A stretch of DNA of 30,312 bases from Erysipelotrichaceae bacterium (lineage in GTDB: Bacteria; Bacillota_I; Bacilli_A; Erysipelotrichales; Erysipelotrichaceae). This document shows positions 8,721 through 19,166 of this stretch, one piece after another. The DNA is taken from NCBI GenBank assembly GCA_017405675.1, contig JAFRAB010000018.1:1-30312 (forward strand), in the 5' to 3' direction. The position numbers were made by a program, and so were the translations under genes. Position 1 is the first letter of the stretch, and every line of letters starts with the position of its first letter. The notes beneath the pieces are model-generated. The model was not told the origin of the DNA. It worked only from the letters and a program-made list of their open reading frames with translations, and ran no database searches.

Positions 8721-9560
8721 CTACGACAGTTTGGAACGGATCCAGTTATTAAGCTGGTCGATCGCCCATACAACTACAAACAGAGTCAGCAGAATGGTTC
8801 CCAGATCATGATACTGACGGTAACCGGTTCTTTCACGGATCAGAATACCCAGACCGCCGGCACCGACATAACCCAGAATACTTGAAGCACGGACATTCAT
8901 TTCAAAGCAGTACAGACAGTTATCAAAGTACTGAGGCAGTATCTGCGGCATGCAGGCTGTCCAGAATGACTGCAAAGTTGTAGCGCCAAATGACTGCATG
9001 GCTTCAAAAGGTCCCATGTCGATGGTTTCAATAGCTTCATAAAGCATCTTAGCCACAATACTCAGGGTAAAGACAGCGATGGCTGCTGTACCGGCAAAGG
9101 CCCCAAGATTGAATATCAGGGCAAATACCGTTGCATAGATCAGTGTCGGTATTGAACGCAGGATTGAAAGGATGAAACGGCAGATCAGCAATGTCGGTTT
9201 GTTCTTGTTGATGTTGCTGCTGGCCAGGATAGCCAGTGGCAGACCGATTATGCATCCAACAACAGTACCGACAATGGACATCTTCATTGTTTCAATCAGT
9301 AACGGTATAACCTTGTCAAAATAATGCAGGTTAGGCGTGAATATCTGTCCCAGAATTACCGGGAACTGTCCTATTCTGCTTATTAAGCGCGGCAGATTGA
9401 AATTAGTTGTCTGCATCGATATGAAAACGATGATTAGAAAGGCAGCCAAAATAAGCGGTGTTCTGCTCTTTGGTCTGTCTACTGTATGACCGTTATCCAG
9501 AACGATGTGCTCAGGTTTGAAGATCCTGTCAAACAGCGGTGTTCTGTTTTTCTTAGCCAT
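8721..9560 (-). CDS. phnE: Phosphonate-type ABC transporter permease (PhnE family, first copy)
   Basis: This 279-residue membrane protein is paralogous to the permease encoded just downstream. After a polar N-terminus of about 33 residues come about six hydrophobic spans. The EAA loop reads PFEAMQSFGATTLQSFWTAC, and the C-terminal family motif is SSILGYVGAGGLGILIRERTG. Its ATG overlaps the end of the ATPase gene by 8 bases, consistent with translational coupling, and GGTGAT upstream can serve as the SD site. With the second permease it would form the transmembrane part of a PhnCDE complex. Confidence 0.88.
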   Translation of the reverse strand: MAKKNRTPLFDRIFKPEHIVLDNGHTVDRPKSRTPLILAAFLIIVFISMQTTNFNLPRLISRIGQFPVILGQIFTPNLHYFDKVIPLLIETMKMSIVGTVVGCIIGLPLAILASSNINKNKPTLLICRFILSILRSIPTLIYATVFALIFNLGAFAGTAAIAVFTLSIVAKMLYEAIETIDMGPFEAMQSFGATTLQSFWTACMPQILPQYFDNCLYCFEMNVRASSILGYVGAGGLGILIRERTGYRQYHDLGTILLTLFVVVWAIDQLNNWIRSKLS

Positions 9561-10347
9561 TGTTCATCACCATTCCCTCAATTTCAATCTTATCGGTTGA
9601 TTTAGGAACAGCTTTGCCCATGTATACCAGATTCAGTACTTCCTGTGTCACTTCGCTGGTAGGACCGTCATAGACGATCTCACCGTTTCTAATACCGATG
9701 ACTCTGGTAGCGTATTTCAATGCCAGGTCAACGTGGTGAATGTTGATCAGAATGGAAATGTTAAGGTCCCTGTTTATACGGGCAAAGTCACTCATGACGA
9801 TATCTGCGATGATTGGGTCCAATGATGCAACAGGTTCATCAGCCAGAATGATTGACGGATTCTGATTCAGGGTACGGGCTAAGGCAACACGCTGCTGCTG
9901 TCCGCCTGACAGTTCATCACATCTGCTGTAGGCCTTTTCCAGAATATTTACCTTATCAAGTGCTTCAAGAGCCTTGATCTTCTGCTCTTTTGAATAAATA
10001 CCGAACATGGTTTTATACCAAGGCATGTCAGGTACATCACTGGAAAGAACATTCTTTATTACGGTTGAACGGCTGACCAGGTTAAAGGACTGGAAGATCA
10101 TACCGATCTTGCGGCGGAATTTTCTTAATTCCTTACCCTTCAGTGTCATTACATCGACACCATCAACCATCAGCTGACCGTCAGTAATGTCGATCATTCT
10201 GTTAATGGTTCTGATCAGTGTGGACTTACCGGCACCGGATAAACCGATGATAGCCAGAAATTCACCCTGTTCGATCTTCAGATTTACATGCTGTAATCCC
10301 TTGGTTCCGTTTGGATAGGTTTTGGATACATCTTTAAACTCAATCAT
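9553..10347 (-). CDS. phnC: Phosphonate-type ABC transporter ATPase (PhnC)
   Basis: This is the cytoplasmic ATPase of the importer (264 residues, normal for PhnC). Walker A is GLSGAGKST at 35-43, the signature is LSGGQQQRVALAR near 147, Walker B with the adjacent PhnC-typical sequence is IILADEPVASLDP, and the switch region is ILINIHHVDLALKYA. An intact Glu follows the Walker B Asp. The SD site GGGGAG is 8 bases before the ATG. A strong terminator hairpin separates it from the binding-protein gene, so it is probably expressed at a lower level by readthrough. No phosphonate-degrading enzyme such as C-P lyase or phosphonatase is recognisable in the window. Confidence 0.9.
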   Translation of the reverse strand: MIEFKDVSKTYPNGTKGLQHVNLKIEQGEFLAIIGLSGAGKSTLIRTINRMIDITDGQLMVDGVDVMTLKGKELRKFRRKIGMIFQSFNLVSRSTVIKNVLSSDVPDMPWYKTMFGIYSKEQKIKALEALDKVNILEKAYSRCDELSGGQQQRVALARTLNQNPSIILADEPVASLDPIIADIVMSDFARINRDLNISILINIHHVDLALKYATRVIGIRNGEIVYDGPTSEVTQEVLNLVYMGKAVPKSTDKIEIEGMVMNNG

Positions 10348-10369
10348 GGCAATATCTCCCCTCTTTTTG

Positions 10370-10402
10370 AAAAACGGGGTAATTCTCAGAGAACTACCCC
10401 GT
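10370..10402 (-). terminator. Intercistronic terminator/attenuator between phnD and phnC
   Basis: ACGGGGTA (10374-10381) pairs with TACCCCGT (10395-10402), and inside it TTCTC pairs with GAGAA across a single-base turn. On the minus strand it is followed by a run of Ts. It lies in the 67-base gap after the phnD stop. Such a hairpin would give more binding protein than ATPase and permease from one promoter; this role is inferred. Confidence 0.85.
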
Positions 10403-10414
10403 AAAAGTCTCTAA

Positions 10415-11446
10415 TTAGTTTTCTAATCCTAACTTGTAAGCCTGACGTGAAGGTTCGTAGTCAGCATCTTTTGCTTTCATATAGCCTGAATGCTGGTAAA
10501 CCTTGAAGATTTCCTTACCCTTTTCAGTACCGATGATATCGATAATGACATCAGAGAAAGCTTCCTTGAAGGCTGCGTCAACCTTATCATTAGCGTTAGT
10601 AGCAGCTACTGTATCATTGTAGATACCAGGAGTAACACCGATAACGTTTACTTCGTTCCAGATTGAATCAGGACGTCCGAAGTCCTTGATCCAGTCACTG
10701 CCCTTTTCGTTATTTTCATAACCGTCACGGCCATCTGCATAGCATACCCAGCAGTCGATCTGTTCAGCAGCACCCTGCTGGAACATTGCAGCGTATGTTA
10801 ATTCAGTAACGGTCTTAAGATCTGTGATCTTCTTGCCGTCAAAGTTTTCCATTAACCATAAGGTTGGATATAAGTAACCTGCAGAGCTTGTTACGTTAGC
10901 GAAGCCCCATCTTGCACCGTTTACATCATCCCAAGTCAGCTTTTCGCCGGCATTAACCTTAGCAGCCAGCTTCTTGCCATATTCAGATGGTCCGGCATAG
11001 ATCAATCCTCTGTAGTAAGTTACAGGAGGACCGTTACGTAAGGTCTTGTTAGCGAGTCCGTTCCAGTCTGCTGGATTCTCTGAATCGTTTGACAGACCGT
11101 CACGTGTAGCTGTTAACATTACGTCTACTTCATGATCAATTGAGAACTGTGCGTATGTGCCGCCTGGTAACCATGCAACTTCGATTGCACCGGAAGCCAG
11201 AGCTTCACCAGCTGCTTCATAGGAACTGCTTACTGTAACTTCAACAGCACCGATGTCATAGCCCTTTTCCTTCATGCCGGCAATGATCAGATCGCCTAAT
11301 TCACTTGTTCCGGTTAAGATTTCTTCAGCTGGTCTTGATGGAACAAACTGCAGATGTAAAACATCAAATTTCTTGTGGTCGTCTTCTTTTGGAGTACAGC
11401 CTACTAATAACAGTACTGCCAGTAAAGCGACAAATAACTTTTTCAT
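10415..11446 (-). CDS. phnD: Phosphonate-type ABC transporter substrate-binding lipoprotein (PhnD)
   Basis: This 343-residue lipoprotein has a short signal peptide ending in the lipobox LLVGC (Cys17). The mature part starts with a strand containing LHLQFVPSRPAEE and continues with GYDIGAVEVTVSSSYEAAGE and IEVAWLPGGTYAQ, the pattern of the PhnD/periplasmic phosphonate-binding family. It captures the solute outside the membrane for the PhnC/PhnE/PhnE complex. It is the first gene of its operon, has a good promoter about 30 bases upstream, and a strong SD site (AAGGAGGGG). The family is well supported. Whether it binds phosphonate, phosphite, hypophosphite or another oxyanion cannot be decided by reading. 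Confidence 0.87.
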   Translation of the reverse strand: MKKLFVALLAVLLLVGCTPKEDDHKKFDVLHLQFVPSRPAEEILTGTSELGDLIIAGMKEKGYDIGAVEVTVSSSYEAAGEALASGAIEVAWLPGGTYAQFSIDHEVDVMLTATRDGLSNDSENPADWNGLANKTLRNGPPVTYYRGLIYAGPSEYGKKLAAKVNAGEKLTWDDVNGARWGFANVTSSAGYLYPTLWLMENFDGKKITDLKTVTELTYAAMFQQGAAEQIDCWVCYADGRDGYENNEKGSDWIKDFGRPDSIWNEVNVIGVTPGIYNDTVAATNANDKVDAAFKEAFSDVIIDIIGTEKGKEIFKVYQHSGYMKAKDADYEPSRQAYKLGLEN

Positions 11447-11477
11447 ATAAGATTCCCCTCCTTCTTATAACGGTATT

Positions 11478-11506
11478 ATCATAGCCCACATAAATGTTTT
11501 TTTCAA
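11478..11506 (-). promoter_or_regulatory. Sigma-A-type promoter of the phnDCEE operon
   Basis: On the minus strand TTGAAA (11506-11501) is followed after exactly 17 bases by TATGAT (11483-11478), a five-of-six match to the -10 consensus. Transcription should start near 11471, about 25 bases before the phnD ATG. No separate operator was recognised. Confidence 0.75.
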
Positions 11507-11531
11507 CTTATTTAGAGGCCAAAATATATAT

Positions 11532-11566
11532 AAAAAAAACAATAATGTCATGCATTATTGTTTTTT
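11532..11566 (-). terminator. Rho-independent terminator after the DUF4139/small-protein operon
   Basis: A 10-bp stem, AACAATAATG (11538-11547) with CATTATTGTT (11553-11562), is flanked by an A-tract on one side and a T-tract on the other, so it could work in both directions. On the minus strand it ends transcription from the small membrane-protein gene, about 40 bases after its stop, and insulates the phnD promoter. Confidence 0.88.
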
Positions 11567-11600
11567 CTTACATTAAATCGATTTCCTCACGATATTTCTG

Positions 11601-11771
11601 TTAAAGTCTGCTGAAAAGCGTTCCCAACAGCATCATTATTCCGCCGCAGGTAACCAGCAGAAAGTCAAAACTGCCGGCTACCGGAATATTAACCAGTCTC
11701 AGAAAAATGCCCAGAGCTATCAGTAAAGCACTGATAAGCCATGTCGTATTTTTAGGCGCATTGAATCTCAT
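11601..11771 (-). CDS. Small two-span membrane protein (56 residues)
   Basis: This is a short reading frame: ATG at 11771, stop TAA at 11603-11601. GGAG lies 5 bases before the start. The product has two hydrophobic stretches (about residues 10-25, WLISALLIALGIFLRL, and 36-52, FDFLLVTCGGIMMLLG) joined by a short loop with NIPVAG. It begins 18 bases after the stop of the DUF4139 gene on the same strand and is followed by a clear terminator, so the two probably share a transcript. I do not recognise the family. A membrane location is the only property the sequence supports. The SD site, operon position and amphipathic pattern make it a likely real gene. Confidence 0.65.
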   Translation of the reverse strand: MRFNAPKNTTWLISALLIALGIFLRLVNIPVAGSFDFLLVTCGGIMMLLGTLFSRL

Positions 11772-11789
11772 TTTAACTCCTTATTACGC

Positions 11790-13289
11790 TTAAATACTAA
11801 GCGTCTTGTCCTTTGGCCAGGTTACTGAATAATTCAGATTCAGTGTTCTGGATTCACCGGCACCAAGTTCCATTTCCCAGTCAACTGCTCCGGTCTTTTC
11901 ATCGACCTTGCCGCCTGATATCTCATTTCTGTCAACAACAATGGTCTTATCCTGAGATACAGGGATCTGATCCTTGACGGTTACCCGGCATTCCTTGTTC
12001 TTGGTTGAAGTTACCTTGATCTCATATTCATAATCGGTCTTCTTCCGGCCTTTAAGCAGAACGTTGGAAGTGTATTTCTTCTTCTGATTTCTCTTTAATC
12101 TGATGCTTTCGTCCCTGCCTAATGATATGTCATAGGTATCCTTGCTCATGTCGGCGTTGATGTACACATTACCAAGGTAGGTACCTTTGTGATATACAAC
12201 AGCGTTGGTATTCAGTATTTCTTCAATGTCAGCAGTCTTAACTTCAGCAGCCAGATAGCCAACTTCGTCCATTTTCGGTACGCATACTACATGATAACGG
12301 CATTCCACAGCGTTTTCCTGCAGATCAGCTGTAGTCTTATTTACGTTAGTAACATCCCATAAGCCTTCCAGTTCATACTCCATCATGGTATCGTTCTGAA
12401 CGACCCGGGCTCTGCCGTTGCTGGCGTCATACATCTCATCATATGCCATCGGTTCCTCAACAGCTTCTTCTGAGGTGTAGTCTTCCATGGCCATTCCCCC
12501 TACTGCAGCACTGAAGGCAACGTTACGAGCAGCGGTCTTATAGAGTTTCCTTTCCTGATAGAAATCAACATACTGAGGATACAGTACAGGGATATTGCCT
12601 GAAATCTGCGGATTACCGGTATACAGAGTCATTTTGACCTGATCCCAGTTCTCAGTGGTATTCTGTCCGATTTCCGCTTTCAGTCTGATCCTCATGATAT
12701 TGTCTTCTTCAGAAGTATATATCTCATAAACAGGATTCCACCACCGGTTACTGTCATAGTAACGGATCTCAACCTGATATCTGCCATCTTCCTTAGCTTC
12801 GATGTCAGCCTTGACCACATAGCACTTATTGGCCTTCTGAATTTCCTGCAGCTGTTTTTCAAGTTCCTTTTTCTGACGGTTCAGTTCTTCGATTTCATCA
12901 TACAGCTTTTCCAGATGAGCAGGCAGAGAAGTAATGTAGTTAACAACATCACTGATATTAACATTTTCCTTTCCGGAGAAATCCGCATTGGCATTCCACA
13001 TTTCAATCTGGGCATTCTTGATGGCAACACTGTTGTCAAGACGGGCTATTTTTTTCTTAACATCGGCCATGGCCTCTTCCTTCTGTACAGGCGTCAGCAT
13101 TTCTGTCTGCACATTACTGCCAACTGCACCGGAAGATACAGCTAATCTGACTGTTGAAACATCCAGTGAAGCTGACATGTTTTCAAATACAACAGTCTGT
13201 TTGCCTTTCTTTAATTCCACGATGCCTTTTCTCTTCACAAAACATCCGTTACGGTAAAGAGAGACTTCCCTTATTTCCGTTTTACTCAT
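11790..13289 (-). CDS. DUF4139/DUF4140 (mucoidy inhibitor A-like) protein
   Basis: This 499-residue protein has the layout of the MuiA-like family. An N-terminal DUF4140-type beta domain (about residues 5-60, with VSLYRNGCFVKRKG and LDVSTVRLAV) is followed by a long helical, probably coiled-coil segment (about 75-155, rich in Glu, Lys and Gln). A C-terminal DUF4139 domain then begins with WWNPVYEIYTSEE and IGQNTTENWDQVKMTLYTG. There is no signal peptide, so it appears cytoplasmic. The biochemical role of the family is not established as far as I know; the name comes from effects on mucoidy. Its promoter overlaps that of a divergent MarR-type regulator, which may control it. Confidence 0.78.
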   Translation of the reverse strand: MSKTEIREVSLYRNGCFVKRKGIVELKKGKQTVVFENMSASLDVSTVRLAVSSGAVGSNVQTEMLTPVQKEEAMADVKKKIARLDNSVAIKNAQIEMWNANADFSGKENVNISDVVNYITSLPAHLEKLYDEIEELNRQKKELEKQLQEIQKANKCYVVKADIEAKEDGRYQVEIRYYDSNRWWNPVYEIYTSEEDNIMRIRLKAEIGQNTTENWDQVKMTLYTGNPQISGNIPVLYPQYVDFYQERKLYKTAARNVAFSAAVGGMAMEDYTSEEAVEEPMAYDEMYDASNGRARVVQNDTMMEYELEGLWDVTNVNKTTADLQENAVECRYHVVCVPKMDEVGYLAAEVKTADIEEILNTNAVVYHKGTYLGNVYINADMSKDTYDISLGRDESIRLKRNQKKKYTSNVLLKGRKKTDYEYEIKVTSTKNKECRVTVKDQIPVSQDKTIVVDRNEISGGKVDEKTGAVDWEMELGAGESRTLNLNYSVTWPKDKTLSI

Positions 13290-13319
13290 ATTATTATCAC
13301 CTTATTTCCTTATATTCCT

Positions 13320-13348
13320 ATTATATATGAAAAACAATGGATTTGACA
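13320..13348 (-). promoter_or_regulatory. Candidate promoter of the DUF4139 gene, overlapping the divergent promoter
   Basis: On the minus strand TATAAT (13325-13320) lies about 30 bases before the DUF4139 ATG. The hexamer 17 bases upstream, TGTCAA, is poor and coincides with the -35 of the plus-strand promoter. If this assignment is correct, the two divergent promoters compete for the same region. Confidence 0.4.
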
Positions 13349-13370
13349 CAAAACAAAAATGATATATAAT
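13343..13370 (+). promoter_or_regulatory. Strong promoter of the MarR-type regulator gene
   Basis: A consensus TTGACA (13343-13348) is followed after 16 bases by a consensus TATAAT (13365-13370). Both hexamers are perfect. Transcription should begin near 13377, inside the palindromic operator. Confidence 0.85.
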
Positions 13371-13375
13371 AATGG

Positions 13376-13391
13376 TATAAGGTACCTTATA
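13376..13391. promoter_or_regulatory. Palindromic operator (probable autoregulatory MarR-type site)
   Basis: TATAAGGTACCTTATA is a perfect 16-base palindrome placed just after the -10 box, over the expected transcription start of the regulator gene. That position suits negative autoregulation by the encoded winged-helix dimer. I did not notice a second copy elsewhere in the window. Binding itself is inferred. Confidence 0.7.
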
Positions 13392-13417
13392 AATATAATG
13401 AGAAGGAAGTGATCTTG

Positions 13418-13900
13418 ATGGAGAACAGAGAATTAAAGGAAAACTACAGAAGAGTCGCAGCCCTGCTAAAGAGAAAGTTTATCAGAGGCAATAATCCTGA
13501 TACCCAGCAGAAAGTACTGGGCATCCTGGCAGAAAATGACGGCATGACCCGGAAGGAACTGTCAGAAACATTAGGCATCAGACCGCAATCCGGCGGTGAA
13601 ATCGTCAAGAAGCTGGAGAAAAACGGCTATGTTGAAAGAACACCGGACGAAAATGACGGCCGTGCCTACAGAATTCATCTGACCGAAGCCGGTATCAATG
13701 AAAACAACAGACTTAATTCAGAAGCTGCACAGGAAAGTGTCTTTGACTGTCTGGACAGCGAAGAAAAAGTTCAGCTGAACGGTCTTCTGAGTAAGATCGT
13801 AGCTAACAGTCCAAAACTTGATACCCGTATGCTGAAAATGCCTGACAAGCTGTCACGCAAACCGCAGATGGATTACTTCTTCATCGACGATGATGAATAA
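13418..13900 (+). CDS. MarR-family winged-helix transcriptional regulator
   Basis: This 160-residue DNA-binding protein has a MarR-type core: KVLGILAENDGMTRKELSE (first helices), LGIRPQSGGEIVKKLEKNGY (recognition helix), and the wing ERTPDENDGRAYRIHLT. The C-terminal part is helical for dimerisation and ends in an acidic tail (FFIDDDE). I chose ATG 13418 over the GTG at 13409 because the GTG is part of an extended SD site (AAGGAAGTGATC). The gene is transcribed divergently from the DUF4139 gene from a near-perfect promoter that carries a palindrome, so it probably represses itself and may also control its neighbour. The effector is unknown. Confidence 0.85.
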   Translation: MENRELKENYRRVAALLKRKFIRGNNPDTQQKVLGILAENDGMTRKELSETLGIRPQSGGEIVKKLEKNGYVERTPDENDGRAYRIHLTEAGINENNRLNSEAAQESVFDCLDSEEKVQLNGLLSKIVANSPKLDTRMLKMPDKLSRKPQMDYFFIDDDE

Positions 13901-13927
13901 TCACTGATTTCAAGATTTATTAACTGA

Positions 13928-13959
13928 AAACAAAATGAAGCCATTCATTTTGTTTTTTT
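13928..13959. terminator. Bidirectional terminator between the MarR-type gene and atpC
   Basis: A 12-bp stem, AAACAAAATGAA (13928-13939) with TTCATTTTGTTT (13944-13955), surrounds a GCCA loop. T-tracts follow on both strands. It separates two convergent units, the plus-strand regulator and the minus-strand ATP synthase operon. Confidence 0.88.
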
Positions 13960-13983
13960 GTGTCAGAGACAAAAAAAGAATGA

Positions 13984-14381
13984 TTAATAATCACTCTCTT
14001 TTGCTTTAATTCTGTTAATGGCCTTCAGCAGTGCGATCTGAGCCTTATCGATATCAAGGTCATTATCGCTGCTTCTGATTTTTTCACGGGCTTTGGCTTC
14101 AGCGGCCTTGGCTCTGTCGATATCAATGGCGTCAACATCTTCTATTGAATCCGCCAGCAAGGTGCCTTTATTGTTTTCAAAATAGAAAACTCCTTCTGAA
14201 CATGTATATCTCTTGCGTCCGCTTTCTTCCAGAATGCTTACGACTCCGATCGATAAGGGAAGCATGATTGGCATGTGATTAGGCAGGATACCTCTTCTGC
14301 CGTCAGGAGTCGGAAGGTTAATGCTCTGAGCCGTAACCGTTCTGTATACACCCTTATAAGTAACAAGTTCTACGGTAAACA

Positions 14382-14382
<1 letters not shown>
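13984..14382 (-). CDS. atpC: F-type ATP synthase epsilon subunit
   Basis: This is the central-stalk subunit that couples and regulates the F1 motor (132 residues, normal length). The N-terminal beta-sandwich is recognisable from the family segment GRRGILPNHMPIMLPLSIG (about 28-46) and from SEGVFYFENN. The C-terminal half (from about residue 88) forms two charged helices, IDIDRAKAAEAKAREKI and IDKAQIALLKAINRI. The start overlaps the atpD stop (TAATG), so translation is coupled, and it is the last gene of the operon. Confidence 0.95.
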
Positions 14383-16601
<2,219 letters not shown>

Positions 16602-16621
<20 letters not shown>

Positions 16622-18659
16622 AATGACCACCTACCGTGAAGTCAATGTTTGCTTCATATATGGCGTTTTCCAGTTCATCAGCCAGTTCATTATCCAGAAC
16701 AAGTCCGCTTTCAAGTCTGTAGACAAGTTCTCTGTATGAAGTATGCAGCTTTGCCAGCATTGACTTTTCAAAACTCCGTACCTCTTCAGGTTCAATATTG
16801 TCAAGATAGCCGCGCTGAGCTGCCAGCAGCATCAGTACCTGATCAACTGTTGATACAGGAGAATACTGCGGCTGCTTCAGTAAGGCCATCAGACGTTTGC
16901 CGTGAGCGATCGTTTTCCGTGTGGCAGCATCCAGATCACTGCCGAACTGAGCGAAATCCAGAACTTCCTGATACTGAGCCAGATCGAGTTTCAGTGAACC
17001 TGCAACTCTCTTCATGGCCTTGCTCTGAGCGGCACTGCCGACACGGCTTACTGAAAGACCGCTGTCAACAGCCGGTCTGAAACCGCTGTTAAACAGTTCC
17101 GTCTGCAGGAAAATCTGTCCGTCAGTAATGGAAATGACGTTAGTCGGAATATAGGCACTGATATCGCCTGCCAGTGTCTCAACAATTGGCAGAGCTGTCA
17201 TGCTGCCTCCGCCTCTGGCTTCCGAAAGCTTGGCGCTTCTTTCCAGCAGACGTGAATGCAGATAGAAGACATCTCCAGGATAAGCTTCTCTTCCAGGAGG
17301 TCTCCTTAACAGTAATGACAATGTTCTGTAGGCAATGGCGTGCTTGCTGAGATCATCGTATACGATCAGAACATCTTCGCCTTTCTCCATCCAGTATTCA
17401 CCGATGGCACAGCCGGCATACGGTGCAATATACTGCAGGGAAGCAAGTTCGGAGGCACTTGAACATACGATCGTCGTATAGTTCAGAGCATCGTTCTGTT
17501 TCAGTTTTTCCACTATCTGGGCAACCGTAGAGTTCTTCTGACCTATGGCAACATATACGCACTTGACGTCCTTACCCTTCTGGTTAAGGATCGCATCAAT
17601 GGCGATGGCTGTCTTTCCGGTCTGACGGTCACCGATAATGAGTTCTCTCTGTCCCTTACCGATAGGGATCATTGAGTCTATGACTTTCAGTCCTGTTTCC
17701 AGAGACTCATTAACTGACTGGCGGTCAATAACGCCAGGAGCTTTTCTTTCAATTGGATAGTAGGCAGCAGGTCTGATAATGCCCTTGCCGTCAATAGGTC
17801 TGCCCAGGGCATCGACTACTCTGCCTAATAAGGCATCACCGACAGGGACTTCAACAACTCTGCCTGTAGCCGAAACTTCTTCACCTTCAACTATGTTTTC
17901 ACTGTTACCCAGAATAACGGCACCAATACCGTCTTCTTCCAGGTTCATAACCATGGCACTGGTATCACCGATCTTTAACAGTTCACCGGCCATAGCCTTG
18001 TTAAGACCTGAAACTCTGATAATACCGTCAGCTACCATGGTAATGCGGCCGACTGTATCACTGGTCTTAAGAGAAATCCTGTTGAAATCAGTATTGCTGA
18101 TTTTCTCGGCTACATTCAGATCACCGTCATTCAGCAATTCCTTTCTGATGCTTTGCAGCTTGGTCTTATAGCTTCCGTCCCAGACGGAATCCTTAACGAC
18201 GACCTTTACGCCGCCCAGGATATCAGGATCGACAATGTTTTCCAGGGCCACTCTGTGTCCGAATTGCTGTGAAACAGCACCCGCAATCGTTAATACCGTT
18301 CTTCTGTCCAGAGGTCTGGCTGAATACAGCTGACCTAAAACCATGCCGTTATTGGCATAGGTCAGATCCAGGTAATCATGCAGAAGAAGCAGTTCAGTGT
18401 TACGGGCACTGATGTTGTTATTGATTTGGAAAAAAGTATTAATTACACGTCTTTCGTGCTCACTACCAAAAGTTTCTCCCAGTTTTCTGATCTTTTCTTC
18501 AGGAGAAATCTCATAATCATCAAAATATTTCTTTAATTCCTTATCCCTGTTCAGCAGGTCATTAACTTTTCTGAGCGTGTTGAAGTAAATATCTTCACCG
18601 TTTTCTCTGTATGACTGGTCGATCAGGTTTTGGGCAAAACGTCTGGTATCTGCACTCAT
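16602..18659 (-). CDS. ATP synthase delta-alpha fusion subunit (AtpH-AtpA)
   Basis: One uninterrupted 685-residue frame holds two subunits that are normally separate. Residues 1-176 form a full delta (OSCP-like) subunit: helical N-terminal domain and C-terminal [20 protein letters not shown]. Residues from about 204 form an alpha subunit with DGIIRVSGL, Walker A GDRQTGKT at 343-350, YDDLSKHA near 434-441 and arginine-finger Arg539 in [10 protein letters not shown]. The 27 residues between replace the alpha N-terminal region, whose helix normally docks onto delta. I see no good internal start: the TTG at codon 175 abuts the purine-rich AAGGA (1-base gap), and the first ATG (codon 208) lies inside the alpha fold with no SD site. 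The start overlaps the atpF stop (ATGA). No stand-alone atpH or atpA lies in the window. The product could be cleaved, or the enzyme may be built differently. Confidence 0.95.
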
Positions 18660-19165
18660 TTCTTCGTTATTTCCTTAATAAAGTCATCGATGATCCGCTT
18701 ATCGGTTTCTTCATCGATTCTCTCACTCAGCATCTTTTCAGTTGCTGAAATAGTGGCATCCACAATTTCCTGCTGTACTTCGCCAAGCATTCTGTTTCTT
18801 TCAAACGCAATGTCTGCCTTGGCATTAGCGAGCATCTGTTCAGTCTTTTCCCTGCCTTCGTTAATCAGTTCATCTTTTAACCGGTTGCCTTCCTGGCGGG
18901 CTCTTTCAATTGCCCGGTTAGCTCTTTCTTCAGCCTGGGCAAGTTCTTCTTCCATCTTCTTCTTCAGCTCTTCATTTTCCTTCTTCAGGGCATCAGCTTC
19001 AGCCAGCTTCCGCTGCTCATATTCGCTTCTGGTATCAAGGATCTTTCTGACCGGCTTGTATCCCAGTTTATAAAGCGCAAAAAAGAGCACGGCTGTGGCA
19101 CACAGCTGTGTAATAGCAGTCCAGATATTAGGAACCAGAAGCTTCAGAATATCTACAATCTGCAT
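18656..19165 (-). CDS. atpF: F-type ATP synthase b subunit
   Basis: This is the peripheral-stalk subunit (169 residues): one N-terminal membrane span (about residues 13-32, with [17 protein letters not shown]) followed by a long charged coiled coil (about 40-150, rich in Glu, Lys, Arg and Ala) that reaches F1. I chose ATG 19165, one base after the atpE stop, over the in-frame GTG at 19174, because that GTG lies inside the SD site AGGTGG. In other enzymes the C-terminal end of b binds delta; here it should bind the delta part of the fusion. Confidence 0.93.
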   Translation of the reverse strand: MQIVDILKLLVPNIWTAITQLCATAVLFFALYKLGYKPVRKILDTRSEYEQRKLAEADALKKENEELKKKMEEELAQAEERANRAIERARQEGNRLKDELINEGREKTEQMLANAKADIAFERNRMLGEVQQEIVDATISATEKMLSERIDEETDKRIIDDFIKEITKK

Positions 19166-19166
19166 C

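Noticed and set aside
16622..16630. GTG start giving a 282-residue gamma subunit
   Set aside because: The GTG is part of the SD sequence AGGTGG for the ATG at 16621. The same applies to the GTG at 19174 before atpF, so both genes were shortened by three codons.
18038..18140. Internal start that would release a free alpha subunit from the delta-alpha gene
   Set aside because: The TTG at codon 175 is only one base from AAGGA, too close for normal initiation. The first ATG (codon 208) has no SD site and would remove part of the alpha beta-barrel. An out-of-frame ATG near 18129 stops after four codons.
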